NCBI RefSeq assembly: GCF_011440305.1
Contig: NZ_JAAOIW010000002.1
Location: 550,084-614,083, forward strand
Source: Paenibacillus agricola
Lineage (GTDB): Bacteria > Bacillota > Bacilli > Paenibacillales > NBRC-103111
Direction of reading: 5' to 3'
Length of the DNA: 64,000 nucleotides
A program made the position numbers and the translations under genes. Below the pieces are notes generated by a model, which made no database searches, was not told the origin of the DNA, and saw only the letters and a program-made list of their open reading frames with translations. Of the stretch, positions 9,439-18,010 are shown piece after piece. The first letter of the stretch is position 1. Each line of letters opens with the position of its first letter.

Positions 9439-10386
9439 TCAATCCATTTTGAGTCTCGCAGGGTAAGCAGCCGCCAGCTCATCCGGCATTGCCCCATGCC
9501 CAATAATAGTAGGTGAGGGCAAATAAAAATCTTTAGTTAACAGCTTCTCTCCCACCACCACCTCGATAAGCTGCCCGGCTTGCCCTGCCTGTTGGGTGAC
9601 CTCGCCCGCAAGCGCCAGCGAACGATCCAAAATATGCACGCTCTCAGGCTTGTAATAAGTTTGCTTTACCGAGATTTGCACAGCCTTCCATCCTGCTGAA
9701 GATAAAGCAAAAAGAGTAATATGGGGCACATCATCCGTATACGTAACCGTAACCTTGGCACTGATTGGCTTCGGGTTATATAAGGACAAATCATTACGTC
9801 CAGGACGGACGAACACATCAAACCCGGGCGAGGCATATTCCGGTAGCTGCTGGTGCAGGTGGCGCGCCCCAGCTTGCAAGCCAGACTTGATGGCAGCCTC
9901 GTATAGAAGCGAAGCCAGATAGGAATAAGTCGCTTCTGTCGGCTTCTCGCTTAGCTGTGGTTCAACAGCCGCAAACCACTCACTATATACAAATTGCTTT
10001 TGCGGCTTTAGCTCTAGCTGGTTCAGCTTGTTAAAAAAAGCCTTCTGCCCCTCATCCACCTTTACAGCACCTGCCACCTCGACAATAGGGAGCGAATCAT
10101 CCACTTTTTCACTAGTTACATTTTGTATCACAAAACTCATCAAAGTTTCAAGTTTGCTGGCTGCTTCCATCACAGTCGTATTTGCCTCTGCCGAGAGCGT
10201 ACCCGCTTCCCAAATCCCCCCTTTGCATAAGACAGTTCCCATGCCAGTAATGACCACTATGGCTCCCAGGCATACCATAATTTTTTGTCCCTTTAGCCCC
10301 AATTTAATTCCTATTTTTCTTGGCCTGGCTGATTTACCCCATCTTCCCGATCTTGTCGATTTTCGTGATGCCCTCAACTTTTTCAC
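9439..10386 (-). CDS. membrane-anchored VanW-like protein, first gene of the pilus operon
   Basis: 315 residues: a basic N-terminus (about 25% Lys/Arg over 35 residues), one transmembrane helix (about 36-56), then an extracytoplasmic domain. The stretch LLYEAAIKSGLQAGARHLHQ followed by FVRPGRNDLSLYNP resembles the core of VanW-family domains (alternating NAALxAGLEIxxRxxH and PGRDAxxxxxxxDFxFxN). VanW has no established enzyme activity. Its stop overlaps the pilB start region, so it belongs to the operon. The family call rests on motif memory and is moderate; membrane topology is clear. GTG at 10386 is close to its GGGAGG site. Confidence 0.6.
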   Translation of the reverse strand: MKKLRASRKSTRSGRWGKSARPRKIGIKLGLKGQKIMVCLGAIVVITGMGTVLCKGGIWEAGTLSAEANTTVMEAASKLETLMSFVIQNVTSEKVDDSLPIVEVAGAVKVDEGQKAFFNKLNQLELKPQKQFVYSEWFAAVEPQLSEKPTEATYSYLASLLYEAAIKSGLQAGARHLHQQLPEYASPGFDVFVRPGRNDLSLYNPKPISAKVTVTYTDDVPHITLFALSSAGWKAVQISVKQTYYKPESVHILDRSLALAGEVTQQAGQAGQLIEVVVGEKLLTKDFYLPSPTIIGHGAMPDELAAAYPARLKMD

Positions 10387-10403
10387 TCACCTCCCAACTC
10401 GCC

Positions 10404-10418
10404 GATACAATTCGTATC
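10404..10418. promoter_or_regulatory. palindrome upstream of pilus operon, candidate operator
   Basis: GATACAATTCGTATC, arms GATAC/GTATC around AATTC, begins 18 bases upstream of the first pilus-operon start. The identical 15 bases recur at 35205-35219 upstream of the L,D-transpeptidase gene. A shared repressor or activator site is inferred. No factor is assigned; the sequence does not match Fur, PerR, Zur, CodY or LexA consensus that I know. Confidence 0.45.
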
Positions 10419-10601
10419 TTTGATATCATTAAACCACAAATCTTGTTGCAGGAATATTACCCGCAGGGAGTACAGCCTAAAGATTAATACCTCGGTATTA
10501 GAAAGCACCAACACATAAAAAACACTTCATCCCAACAAAACCAAATGGAAGTTTACCTTCCAGGCTTTTGCTAGAATGAAGCGCTACTTACACATTCAAC
10601 A

Positions 10602-10832
10602 TTACACATTCAAAACCTTCAAAATCAGCGATGCCTTCGAATTCACCTGTAGCTTCAGGTTGATTTTGGCAATATGCACCTTCACCGTATTTCGACTGAT
10701 ACCTAGCAGCAAAGCAATTTGCCTGTGGTCAAAGTCCTTCACCCAATAAAATAAAATCTCTTTTTCCCTCGCGGTTAAATGGTAATTCTCGGTTGTTTCT
10801 TTAATCCGGTTTTCCATCATCACATCATTCAA
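10602..10832 (-). CDS. small LuxR/GerE-type helix-turn-helix regulator
   Basis: 76 residues, essentially a stand-alone GerE-type HTH: LTAREKEILFYWVKDFDHRQIALLLGISRNTVKVHIAKIN is the full four-helix LuxR C-terminal domain with the usual TxREKE start and KVHI recognition helix. There is no receiver or ligand domain, as in GerE. It reads leftward 215 bases ahead of the pilus operon, so it may regulate it. The start codon is uncertain: a TTG at 10832 is farthest upstream and internal ATGs lie a few codons later. Confidence 0.75.
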   Translation of the reverse strand: MNDVMMENRIKETTENYHLTAREKEILFYWVKDFDHRQIALLLGISRNTVKVHIAKINLKLQVNSKASLILKVLNV

Positions 10833-11041
10833 CGGACAGCCTACATCCTTTCGCTTTATAGTTACTATGTATTATAAGGGCTTGTCCCTGAGAACTTTGT
10901 CATATTCTCGTGTCGTCTGTAATTTTTTCGGTAAGCTATAGCAAATTGCATTTACATTGACTTCTTATGAAGCGTGAGATGAATGATGCGCAAAATTTTA
11001 GTCACAATTCATTGAGCTATCTGGAAGTAGAGTTAAAAACG

Positions 11042-11069
11042 TTGACAAATAACTTATAAATGGTAATAT
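11042..11069 (+). promoter_or_regulatory. sigma-A type promoter of the methyltransferase gene
   Basis: TTGACA at 11042-11047, 16-base spacer, TAATAT at 11064-11069, about 40 bases before the GTG start at 11111. Confidence 0.65.
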
Positions 11070-11110
11070 ATACCTTCTGCCGATAACAAATGAATCTGGG
11101 AGGTATGTGT

Positions 11111-11899
11111 GTGCAAGAAGAACTGGCAATTGCGAACAAGGTTGCGTGGGAAACGAAAGCGTATCAGGCTTGGGTTCAAGAGTATGGAACACCAGATGAA
11201 CTTGCGGTAAAACTGAAGCTGGAACACAAGCATCTTCTGCGTTATTGGCTAAAGTACATTGGTGATCCAGCAGGCAAGCGGGTTCTTAATCTCCTTGGCT
11301 CGCACGGTCGAAAGGCAATTTCGTTAGCATTGCTAAGTGCTGATGTTACCGTGGTGGACATATCTGAAGAAAATCGGTTGTACGCGATGCAGACTGCAGC
11401 TGCCGCAGGTGTGGAACTCGACTACATCTGTTCTGACGCTTTGCATATCCCGAACGAAGAGACACTAGGCGAATTTGACATCGTGTTGATGGAGTTTGGA
11501 ATTTTGCATTATTTTACAGACCTCAGCTCTATTTTCTCTGTGGTTCATCGCAGACTAGGGAAAAGGGGTCGATTTATCTTGACTGACTTTCATCCTTTCG
11601 CACGTGCATGGATGAACACATACCATTTAAAACAGCCAACTGGCAATTACTTTGACGATAGTATTAAGGAAGGAGAAGTGGCTTTTGCTAAGTTGTTACC
11701 TGAGGAGGATCGCTCTGATTTGGGTAAGGTGTTAGTGCGAGGTTGGACAGTCGGTGAGATTATTACCGCAGTAGGGACAGCGGGGTTATTTATACGGATA
11801 TTTGAAGAAATACCAAGCCCCACAGATCCGAGTTTTCCAGAGTTTTACACTCTAATTGCCGATAAAATGGATATGGAATTATCCCCATTATATCCCTGA
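11111..11899 (+). CDS. class I SAM-dependent methyltransferase
   Basis: 262 residues. Motif I is degenerate but recognisable (RVLNLLGSHGRKAISLALLSADVTVVDIS), with the acidic ribose-binding end of strand 2, then CSDALHIP and DIVLMEFGILHYF as motifs II/III. This is a Methyltransf_11/25-type fold; substrate unknown. I chose GTG at 11111, 7 bases after GGGAGG; in-frame ATGs at 11090 and 11105 lie at or before the ribosome site. It is a single-gene unit with its own promoter and a bidirectional terminator. Confidence 0.85.
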   Translation: MQEELAIANKVAWETKAYQAWVQEYGTPDELAVKLKLEHKHLLRYWLKYIGDPAGKRVLNLLGSHGRKAISLALLSADVTVVDISEENRLYAMQTAAAAGVELDYICSDALHIPNEETLGEFDIVLMEFGILHYFTDLSSIFSVVHRRLGKRGRFILTDFHPFARAWMNTYHLKQPTGNYFDDSIKEGEVAFAKLLPEEDRSDLGKVLVRGWTVGEIITAVGTAGLFIRIFEEIPSPTDPSFPEFYTLIADKMDMELSPLYP

Positions 11900-11933
11900 C
11901 TCTGGCAGTGCCCATTGCTAAGAGAACGATACG

Positions 11934-11978
11934 AAAAAACCTCCAATGCCACTAAAAAAGTGGGATCTGGAGGTTTTT
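11934..11978. terminator. bidirectional Rho-independent terminator
   Basis: A6, CCTCCA/TGGAGG and CCAC/GTGG arms around AAAAAA, then T5. It serves the methyltransferase gene on + and the mreB-like gene on -. Confidence 0.85.
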
Positions 11979-12018
11979 GACTTCTGGATAAATCTGGATA
12001 CAGCTTGCCCAATACTGC

Positions 12019-13065
12019 TTATTGATTGGCCGCAGCTTCCAGAGCTTCATTGGAGGACGTGTAATTCCCTATGGATTCAGCTTTGAAGCTGAGCATTCTG
12101 CCTGCCCCTTGTGCGATACATTCCATAGGAAACTCCGCCAAATGCACAGGAACCCCTATTTCTTGCTGCAGCCTCTGGTCCAGCCCCTGTAGCAGCGCAC
12201 CGCCTCCGCATAGCAGGATACCCCGCTCCATTAAATCGCCAGCCAGCTCAGGTGGGCATTGCTCCATCGTCTGCCGGATGCTTTCTACAATCGACATCGA
12301 AAAATGGTCAAAAATCTCGTAAATCTCCTTTGAAGTAATGGACATCGTTATCGGCAGGCCTGCTACTAAATCATTACCTCTGATGTCCATCCGTATATCC
12401 GCTTCCGGCATTACTGCCGAAGCTATAGTTTTTTTGATTTCCTCAGCTGTTCGCTCGCCTATGATGACATTGTATGTTTTTTTCACATATTCGATAATAT
12501 CCCGGTCAATTGACATGCCGCCAAGCCGTATGTTTTGGCTTACCACGATTCCACCAAGGGAAATTAAAGCCACTTGGCTCGTCCCCCCACCGATGTCAAC
12601 TACCATATTGCCAATCGGATCACTGATGGGAAGTCCCGCTCCTATAGCCGCAGCTAAAGGCTCCTCAATGGTAACCGACCTCTTCGAGCCTTTATGTACC
12701 ACCATATTTTCGACAGCACGTTTCTGCACCTCGGTAATTCCACAACGTACGGAAATATACACTTGGGAGCCACGAAACCAGTTATATCTTCCTTGCACTT
12801 TGCTTATAAAATGCTTGAGCATCGCAGCGGCCATATCAAAGTTAGCAACAACTCCCTCCTTCAATGGATGGATGACCTCCAAATTAGCGGGGGTTCTTCC
12901 GATCATTGCATAAGCTTCTTCACCAAAGGCTTCAATCTGTCCCGTATCCTTGCGGATAGCTACGACAGACGGCTCCCGCAAAACAATTCCATTGCCTTGC
13001 TGATAAATTAAGGTATTGCAGGTTCCCAAATCAACGCCAAACATTTGTTCAAACCTTTTAAACAT
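12019..13065 (-). CDS. MreB/Mbl family rod-shape actin homologue
   Basis: 348 residues, usual MreB length. Phosphate 1 motif GVDLGTCNTLIY, connect/phosphate 2 VVDIGGGTSQVALIS and the adenosine motif LCGGGALLQGLDQRL are intact. It forms membrane filaments that guide cell-wall synthesis. ATG at 13065 has AAGGAG 8 bases upstream. No mreC/mreD follows, so it is a solitary paralogue like mbl or mreBH; which one cannot be settled from sequence alone. Confidence 0.93.
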   Translation of the reverse strand: MFKRFEQMFGVDLGTCNTLIYQQGNGIVLREPSVVAIRKDTGQIEAFGEEAYAMIGRTPANLEVIHPLKEGVVANFDMAAAMLKHFISKVQGRYNWFRGSQVYISVRCGITEVQKRAVENMVVHKGSKRSVTIEEPLAAAIGAGLPISDPIGNMVVDIGGGTSQVALISLGGIVVSQNIRLGGMSIDRDIIEYVKKTYNVIIGERTAEEIKKTIASAVMPEADIRMDIRGNDLVAGLPITMSITSKEIYEIFDHFSMSIVESIRQTMEQCPPELAGDLMERGILLCGGGALLQGLDQRLQQEIGVPVHLAEFPMECIAQGAGRMLSFKAESIGNYTSSNEALEAAANQ

Positions 13066-13339
13066 AAGCACACTCCTTCTCGCTGTTCAATAGACTATGT
13101 GCCATGATAGCGGTTATATAGCAGCCTTCATACTGTTCGCGCAGAGCCGCTCTACTTTGGGGGTATCCATATAAATGATAGCCATAGCAAAATTTTCCTA
13201 GCCCCTTGCAATTGCCGTTTCAAGGTATAAAAGACTGAATGTTTAAATAATGTGCTTTAGATCAGTTCCCAATCTAATAGATTTCCATAACATATATAGT
13301 AGTATGATAGGTCACTCATACGTAAAGGAGGAAATAACG

Positions 13340-15286
13340 ATGGAAAGTTCTGATAATTTGGAGACTGATCGGGATCGCCGCCCTCCCGGGCCTACTGGGC
13401 CCATGGGACCGAAGGGTGCCACTGGCGCAACGGGACCTCAAGGACCTCAGGGGCTTCAAGGGCTTAAAGGTGCCACTGGCAGCACTGGAACCGCGGGCGC
13501 AGCAGGAGTTAAAGGCGACAAGGGCGACCCTGGTCCACAGGGGCCCGCAGGCTCTGGGACGGGCTCTGGCTCACAAGGACCCGCGGGACCTACTGGCGCC
13601 AAAGGTGCCACTGGAGCCACTGGAGCTACTGGAGCTACTGGAGCTACTGGAGCCATGGGCATTCAAGGGATTCAAGGGATCAAAGGAACTACCGGCAGTA
13701 CGGGAAGTACGGGAAGCGCGGGCGCAGCAGGACTTCCAGGAGCTAAGGGAGACAAAGGCGACAAGGGCGACCCTGGTCCACAGGGGCCTCAGGGTGTCCA
13801 AGGGTCACAAGGACCCGCAGGCTCTGGGACAGGCTCGGGCTCGCAAGGCCCAGCAGGCCCTACGGGGGCAAGAGGCGCTACCGGTGCAACAGGTTCGCCG
13901 GGAGTCAAAGGCGACCCCGGAAGCGCGGGTGCTCCAGGGGCTACCGGCGCTCAGGGACCTGCAGGGCCTGAAGGGTCTCCAGGAACACCAGGCAGCGGAG
14001 CCAGCTCCCTTCCTTATCGCAGCCTCAAAGAATGGGCCAAGGGGGATGGCGTTACCAATGATACAGCTGCCTTTGCATCGGCAATGGCCGCCCTGCCGAA
14101 TGGCGGAACGTTAATTATCCCAATCGGGACGTATAAAGTAACCAATGTGATCATTGCGAAAAGCAACCTGACCATACAAGCAGAAAAAGGCGCTGTTATT
14201 ACAAGCAACACGGTTCCGGCTACACATGATATTCCAATTCTTAGAATAACAGGAACCAATACAATCGTCCGTGATTTGACCGTCACTTACACAGGACCGG
14301 CGACTCTGGCAGCTGGAGGAAAAGCAAGGAATGGTATCGAGGTTCGTGGTACGAATATCCTTGTAGAAAACTGTGAGGTGCAACGTGTCACATGGGCAGG
14401 GATTGCAATCGGAGGCGCAGATACGAGCAATGTGATGATTCTTAACTGCTACAGCTATCGTAACGGCCACTCTGGGGTTTGTTGTGGAAATACGGCAGGT
14501 GAAACGTCGGGGTCAATATCAGGTTATCCAACTGATGTTACGGTTATAGGTGGAGATTTTAACGATAATGGAAACCCTAGCTTTAACGCTGCTGACGGCT
14601 ATGGCGTATCGATGGATTGTATCTCAGGCAAGGTTATTGGAGCTACCGCTAATCGTAATTGGGGCAGGGGAATTGATACTCATTATGCGGTTAAGAGTAT
14701 TCAGTTTTCTGATAACTATTGTGAGAATAATGGAGTGGTTACAGATGGAAGTAAAGACACGGTGGGGATTCAAATCGTTCGTGCTGCCGCCAATACCATT
14801 GTAACCGGAAACACCGTAAAAGATATGCCTCGAAATGAATGTATCGGCATTATGGTCGGTGGTACAGCAAGCTATCCTTTGGGCATACAAAACGTTGTTA
14901 TCAGTAACAATATTGTGGACAACGTGCTTAATGCAGGCATTTTTCTGCGTGGCTATAAAACGGATAACGCTATTATATCTAATAACATCCTAAAAAATAC
15001 ACTGGGATTGTTCGTGCAGCCTTCTCCTCCCATGGATGCAAACAGCCATGTTAAAAACCTGCTTATACAGGGGAATATTGTTGCCAATACTAACAACAAT
15101 GCTTATATGACAATAACAGACCAAAAGAATGGCGACTTCATTTCGGTTACCGGGAATGCCGCTAACACCTTCCAGCTTACCTTTACAGCCGGCAATACAG
15201 GCAAGTATAAGGTGAACGGAAACAGATTTACATCTGCGTTATCTATTACAGCCCCAGGCAGTTCAGGTGACACATCCAACAATTAA
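13340..15286 (+). CDS. collagen-like repeat protein with C-terminal right-handed beta-helix
   Basis: 648 residues. After a short acidic head, residues ~16-220 are Gly-X-Y triplets (GPTGPMGPKGATGATGPQ style), broken by two copies of SGTGSGSQ. The triplet region itself contains a long internal duplication (VKGDKGDPGPQGP... and AKGDKGDKGDPGPQGP...). From ~225 a pectate-lyase-3 type start (KEWAKGDGVTNDTAAFASAM) opens a parallel beta-helix with many Asn-Asn ladder motifs. ATG at 13340 follows AAAGGAGG by 8 bases. There is no signal peptide and no LPXTG motif, so secretion, spore-surface placement (BclA-like) or phage-tail-like use are all possible. Confidence 0.9.
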   Translation: MESSDNLETDRDRRPPGPTGPMGPKGATGATGPQGPQGLQGLKGATGSTGTAGAAGVKGDKGDPGPQGPAGSGTGSGSQGPAGPTGAKGATGATGATGATGATGAMGIQGIQGIKGTTGSTGSTGSAGAAGLPGAKGDKGDKGDPGPQGPQGVQGSQGPAGSGTGSGSQGPAGPTGARGATGATGSPGVKGDPGSAGAPGATGAQGPAGPEGSPGTPGSGASSLPYRSLKEWAKGDGVTNDTAAFASAMAALPNGGTLIIPIGTYKVTNVIIAKSNLTIQAEKGAVITSNTVPATHDIPILRITGTNTIVRDLTVTYTGPATLAAGGKARNGIEVRGTNILVENCEVQRVTWAGIAIGGADTSNVMILNCYSYRNGHSGVCCGNTAGETSGSISGYPTDVTVIGGDFNDNGNPSFNAADGYGVSMDCISGKVIGATANRNWGRGIDTHYAVKSIQFSDNYCENNGVVTDGSKDTVGIQIVRAAANTIVTGNTVKDMPRNECIGIMVGGTASYPLGIQNVVISNNIVDNVLNAGIFLRGYKTDNAIISNNILKNTLGLFVQPSPPMDANSHVKNLLIQGNIVANTNNNAYMTITDQKNGDFISVTGNAANTFQLTFTAGNTGKYKVNGNRFTSALSITAPGSSGDTSNN

Positions 15287-15315
15287 TGCCAATAGAAGAC
15301 GGTCACCCTTGCCCG

Positions 15316-15350
15316 CGGCTAACCGATAACTTCGGTTAGCCGTTTTTCTT
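15316..15350 (+). terminator. Rho-independent terminator of the collagen-like gene
   Basis: CGGCTAACCGA / TCGGTTAGCCG, 11-bp stem, 5-base loop, then TTTTTCTTTT. Confidence 0.9.
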
Positions 15351-15385
15351 TTGCCTCCAAGCCAGCAGACTTTAGGTGCAATAGG

Positions 15386-15754
15386 CTATTTCAGCATCTC
15401 GGTTTTAAAGACGTTATCCAGCTTGCCGTCCAGTCTTTTTTTCAAAGGGATTTTAATATCTCTGCCCAGCTCTTTAAAAAACACATCTACATCACAATTC
15501 ACATTTTTAAGCGTGACCTTGATTGAGCCCTTTGCAACAATTTCTTGGTTATCTTCTATGGGTACTACAACATCAACCGCGTATTTCTTAGTTAATGTAT
15601 TAATATATCTAGCAAATATCTCCAACAATTCATCGTTCGTAAAATTTTCAATTGCTACTTTTCCTTTAACCGTAAAATTTAAGCTAACTAGCACTTTTAT
15701 TTTCCCCTTTTCATTGTACGTATTTTTGGGCTGGCTTCTAATTGATAAACTCAA
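15386..15754 (-). CDS. hypothetical protein
   Basis: About 122 residues, not recognised. The sequence is rich in beta strands with alternating Lys and Val (IKVLVSLNFTVKGKVAIENF ... SIKVTLKNVNCDVDVF), no membrane helix or signal peptide. Start is uncertain: TTG at 15754 overlaps the end of the preceding gene by 17 bases and has no clear ribosome site. It probably forms an operon with the gene at 15738-16091. Confidence 0.55.
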   Translation of the reverse strand: MSLSIRSQPKNTYNEKGKIKVLVSLNFTVKGKVAIENFTNDELLEIFARYINTLTKKYAVDVVVPIEDNQEIVAKGSIKVTLKNVNCDVDVFFKELGRDIKIPLKKRLDGKLDNVFKTEMLK

Positions 15755-16091
15755 ATACTAAATATAATTGATTCGAATGATAAATGTTAACTTTGCTTTC
15801 TCTTTCTTCAAAGCTTGTCACACAATTCTGAAGCATGAATGATAATGTGCCTTCCCCTTTATTTACAACAATGTTTAGACTGTCATACGGCGTCATTTCA
15901 AATTCGATGGAACGACAGTCATATTCAATGGTTTCTTCGACATGAGCATAATTAGTAATTCTTAATTTACTCGTGCTTTCTTTATTTGTGTCACAAAATA
16001 AAAATAAATTAGCAAGCAGCCTAGACATAGGATCAAGCTCCCATTCAATTTTAAAACACTCATTACTAATATCATACCAATATTCTCTCAA
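15738..16091 (-). CDS. hypothetical protein
   Basis: About 117 residues, not recognised. The fold looks all-beta (LRITNYAHVEETIEYDCRSIEFEMTPYDSLNIVVNKGEGTLSFML), resembling a jelly-roll or immunoglobulin-like domain. The apparent TTG start at 16091 lacks a ribosome site and overlaps a promoter-like TTGGTATGATA; an internal ATG about 21 codons in is an alternative. Its stop overlaps the next gene. Confidence 0.5.
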   Translation of the reverse strand: MREYWYDISNECFKIEWELDPMSRLLANLFLFCDTNKESTSKLRITNYAHVEETIEYDCRSIEFEMTPYDSLNIVVNKGEGTLSFMLQNCVTSFEERESKVNIYHSNQLYLVFEFIN

Positions 16092-16346
16092 ATAGTATAT
16101 CAGTGTGTCGAAAAGTGTAAAAAAAAGTCTGAGCCTGCAGGCTTTCTTTCAGTAAAACGAAGCTTTTTTTATTCATTCTGCTTAGTATTTCTACTTTTAT
16201 ACCTGTAAGCAACCAAAATAAACCGTAGGGGATTTTTCCTGCCAGCGGTTTGTTTGAGAACCTTTTATTTAAAACGTTTTTCAGCTATGCTAGTGTTAAC
16301 AAGGTATGATAATAAGATCAATTATATACGAAAGGAAGCGATTCAT

Positions 16347-16814
16347 ATGGAGGATTATAGCCAATTATTAAAAATCCTGCTTGAGGAAGAGGAGGAACTA
16401 CAGTTTACACAATTTACTAATGACATGTCCTTTGATATTGGATGCAAAATCGTAGAAACTGCCAAGCAAAACCATAAATCCATCACAGTAGACATCATAA
16501 GAAATGGACACCAGCTCTTCCATGCTGCACTTGCAGGACAATCCGTAGACAATGATGATTGGGTTAACCGGAAAAGCAGAGTGGCCCTGCGTTTTGGGCA
16601 TAGCTCGCACTATATGGCATGCTTATTGAAATCCAACTCGAAAACGCTCGAGCAAAGATACCTGCTTGACCCAACACAATATGTCGCAACCGGCGGTGCC
16701 TTTCCTATTTTCATCAAAAACGTCGGGATCGTCGGAACGATTACCGTGTCCGGCATGACATCAGAGGAGGACCATAATCTGGTGACCTCTACGATTAGGC
16801 AATTTCTAAAATAA
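16347..16814 (+). CDS. UPF0303 / GlcG-HbpS-like (heme-binding fold) protein
   Basis: 155 residues, full family length. Conserved features of UPF0303 (YBR137W-like) proteins: FDIGCKIVETAK, VDIIRNGHQLFHAAL, NDDWVNRKSRVALRFGHSSHYM and ATGGAFPIFIKNVGIVGTITVSG. The function is not settled; members are annotated heme-degrading or co-chaperone-like. ATG at 16347 follows GAAAGGAAG. Its 3' end converges with oligogalacturonide lyase. Confidence 0.85.
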   Translation: MEDYSQLLKILLEEEEELQFTQFTNDMSFDIGCKIVETAKQNHKSITVDIIRNGHQLFHAALAGQSVDNDDWVNRKSRVALRFGHSSHYMACLLKSNSKTLEQRYLLDPTQYVATGGAFPIFIKNVGIVGTITVSGMTSEEDHNLVTSTIRQFLK

Positions 16815-16819
16815 ACAAA

Positions 16820-16858
16820 GGACGCTTATCGCCGCTAAGGTAAGCGTCCCTATTATTC
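16820..16858. terminator. hairpin between convergent genes
   Basis: GGACGCTTA / TAAGCGTCC, 9-bp stem. The T tract is weak (CTATTATT), so termination is probable, not certain. Confidence 0.55.
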
Positions 16859-17969
16859 ACAAATCGACTTTATAAATACAAGGAATTCCTTCCATATCCG
16901 ATGTAAAAATGATAAACGAGCCGTCCGGTGAAAAAGCGGGGTGGGGATGCGCGTCCTGTGTGTTCCCATAGCTTTTCCAGCTCGTATGATGGCAGCATAG
17001 CTTTTCTTCCCGCCGATTCTGAACGTCAATCAAATAAATATAAGGCTGTTCGGGCAGCTGCCCGTCGCCCACGATTTGAGAGTTGTCATAATTGGAAATA
17101 AAATGGCAAAGCATTGAGCTCTCCATCCATTCCTCCTCTTCCATCGTAACAGGATCCATAAAACGGATGCTTTCATGGGACTTGAAGTCTTGGTGGCGAT
17201 ATACAAATGCAAATTTGGAGCCGTCAGCAAGCCAGTATTCATGCGTAATTAATTCCTCATGTGTCTGCGATTTGGCGCAGCGCAAATTCGTACCATCCGC
17301 TTGAATTAACCACAGCCTCGCATCAATCTTATCTCCTGGCCCCTCGTGGCAAAATAAAAGGGTCGATGGATCATGGGGACGAATTTGCGGGTGCCCCAGC
17401 CAACAGTTTAACTCCTCATGGACAATTCGGCTAGTTTGCTGCTCCATATCCACATAAACAATTCTGCAATGCGGTTGTTTCGCCCACTGCAAATCAAAGG
17501 ACGACCAGTCTCCTTTGCTGGCAACAAGGTCACAGTCGTTCATTTCGACCAGAAGCAAATAGCGGCCATCGGAGCTTATTCCGGGGCTCCCCGTTTGGGT
17601 CCAGCCCGCTTCGGTTTCGTAAAAAACCTGCTCCCCGAGCGTACCCATATCCATACGGATTAATTGGTGGTTCCGGCAATATATAAGATAACGATCATCG
17701 CTGGTAAGGCTGCAGCTAAAGTCGTGGATACCGGGTTCATCTGTTAATTGCAGAGCCGTTCCGTCCCCTAACTCCATGCGGTACAGTTGGCGATGTCCAT
17801 TTCTTTCGCTCGCGTAGATAAGATAGCGGTGATCATTCGTAATCATTTTATAGTAAAAATACGGATGATGATTAACTTGCTCGGGCGCCGTAAGCCGAGT
17901 TAGCGTGCGCCCTGTATAGGCATCCGTAAACACATGAAAATCATTATTTATGATGTCACCTTTCGCCAC
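16857..17969 (-). CDS. ogl: oligogalacturonide lyase (PL22-type beta-propeller)
   Basis: 370 residues; a TolB-like seven-bladed propeller with blades such as YLIYASERNGHRQLYRME and YLIYCRNHQLIRMD. The cluster QDAHPHPAFSPDG near the C-terminus matches the Gln/His metal site of Ogl; HEYWLADGSKFAFVY is another family segment. The enzyme splits short unsaturated oligogalacturonides in the cytoplasm to 5-keto-4-deoxyuronate. No signal peptide, as expected. GTG at 17969 follows GGAGG. It is last in the import operon, whose ABC system is inferred to supply its substrate. Confidence 0.9.
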   Translation of the reverse strand: MAKGDIINNDFHVFTDAYTGRTLTRLTAPEQVNHHPYFYYKMITNDHRYLIYASERNGHRQLYRMELGDGTALQLTDEPGIHDFSCSLTSDDRYLIYCRNHQLIRMDMGTLGEQVFYETEAGWTQTGSPGISSDGRYLLLVEMNDCDLVASKGDWSSFDLQWAKQPHCRIVYVDMEQQTSRIVHEELNCWLGHPQIRPHDPSTLLFCHEGPGDKIDARLWLIQADGTNLRCAKSQTHEELITHEYWLADGSKFAFVYRHQDFKSHESIRFMDPVTMEEEEWMESSMLCHFISNYDNSQIVGDGQLPEQPYIYLIDVQNRREEKLCCHHTSWKSYGNTQDAHPHPAFSPDGSFIIFTSDMEGIPCIYKVDL

Positions 17970-18010
17970 GATACAACCTCCTAATGGGTATGGTTATGGA
18001 CCATGCTGTG

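Noticed and set aside
13416-14114. Long + and - strand frames in the collagen-repeat DNA
   Set aside because: Gly-X-Y repeats keep all frames open; the + frame beginning at 13340 has the ribosome site and continues into a folded domain.
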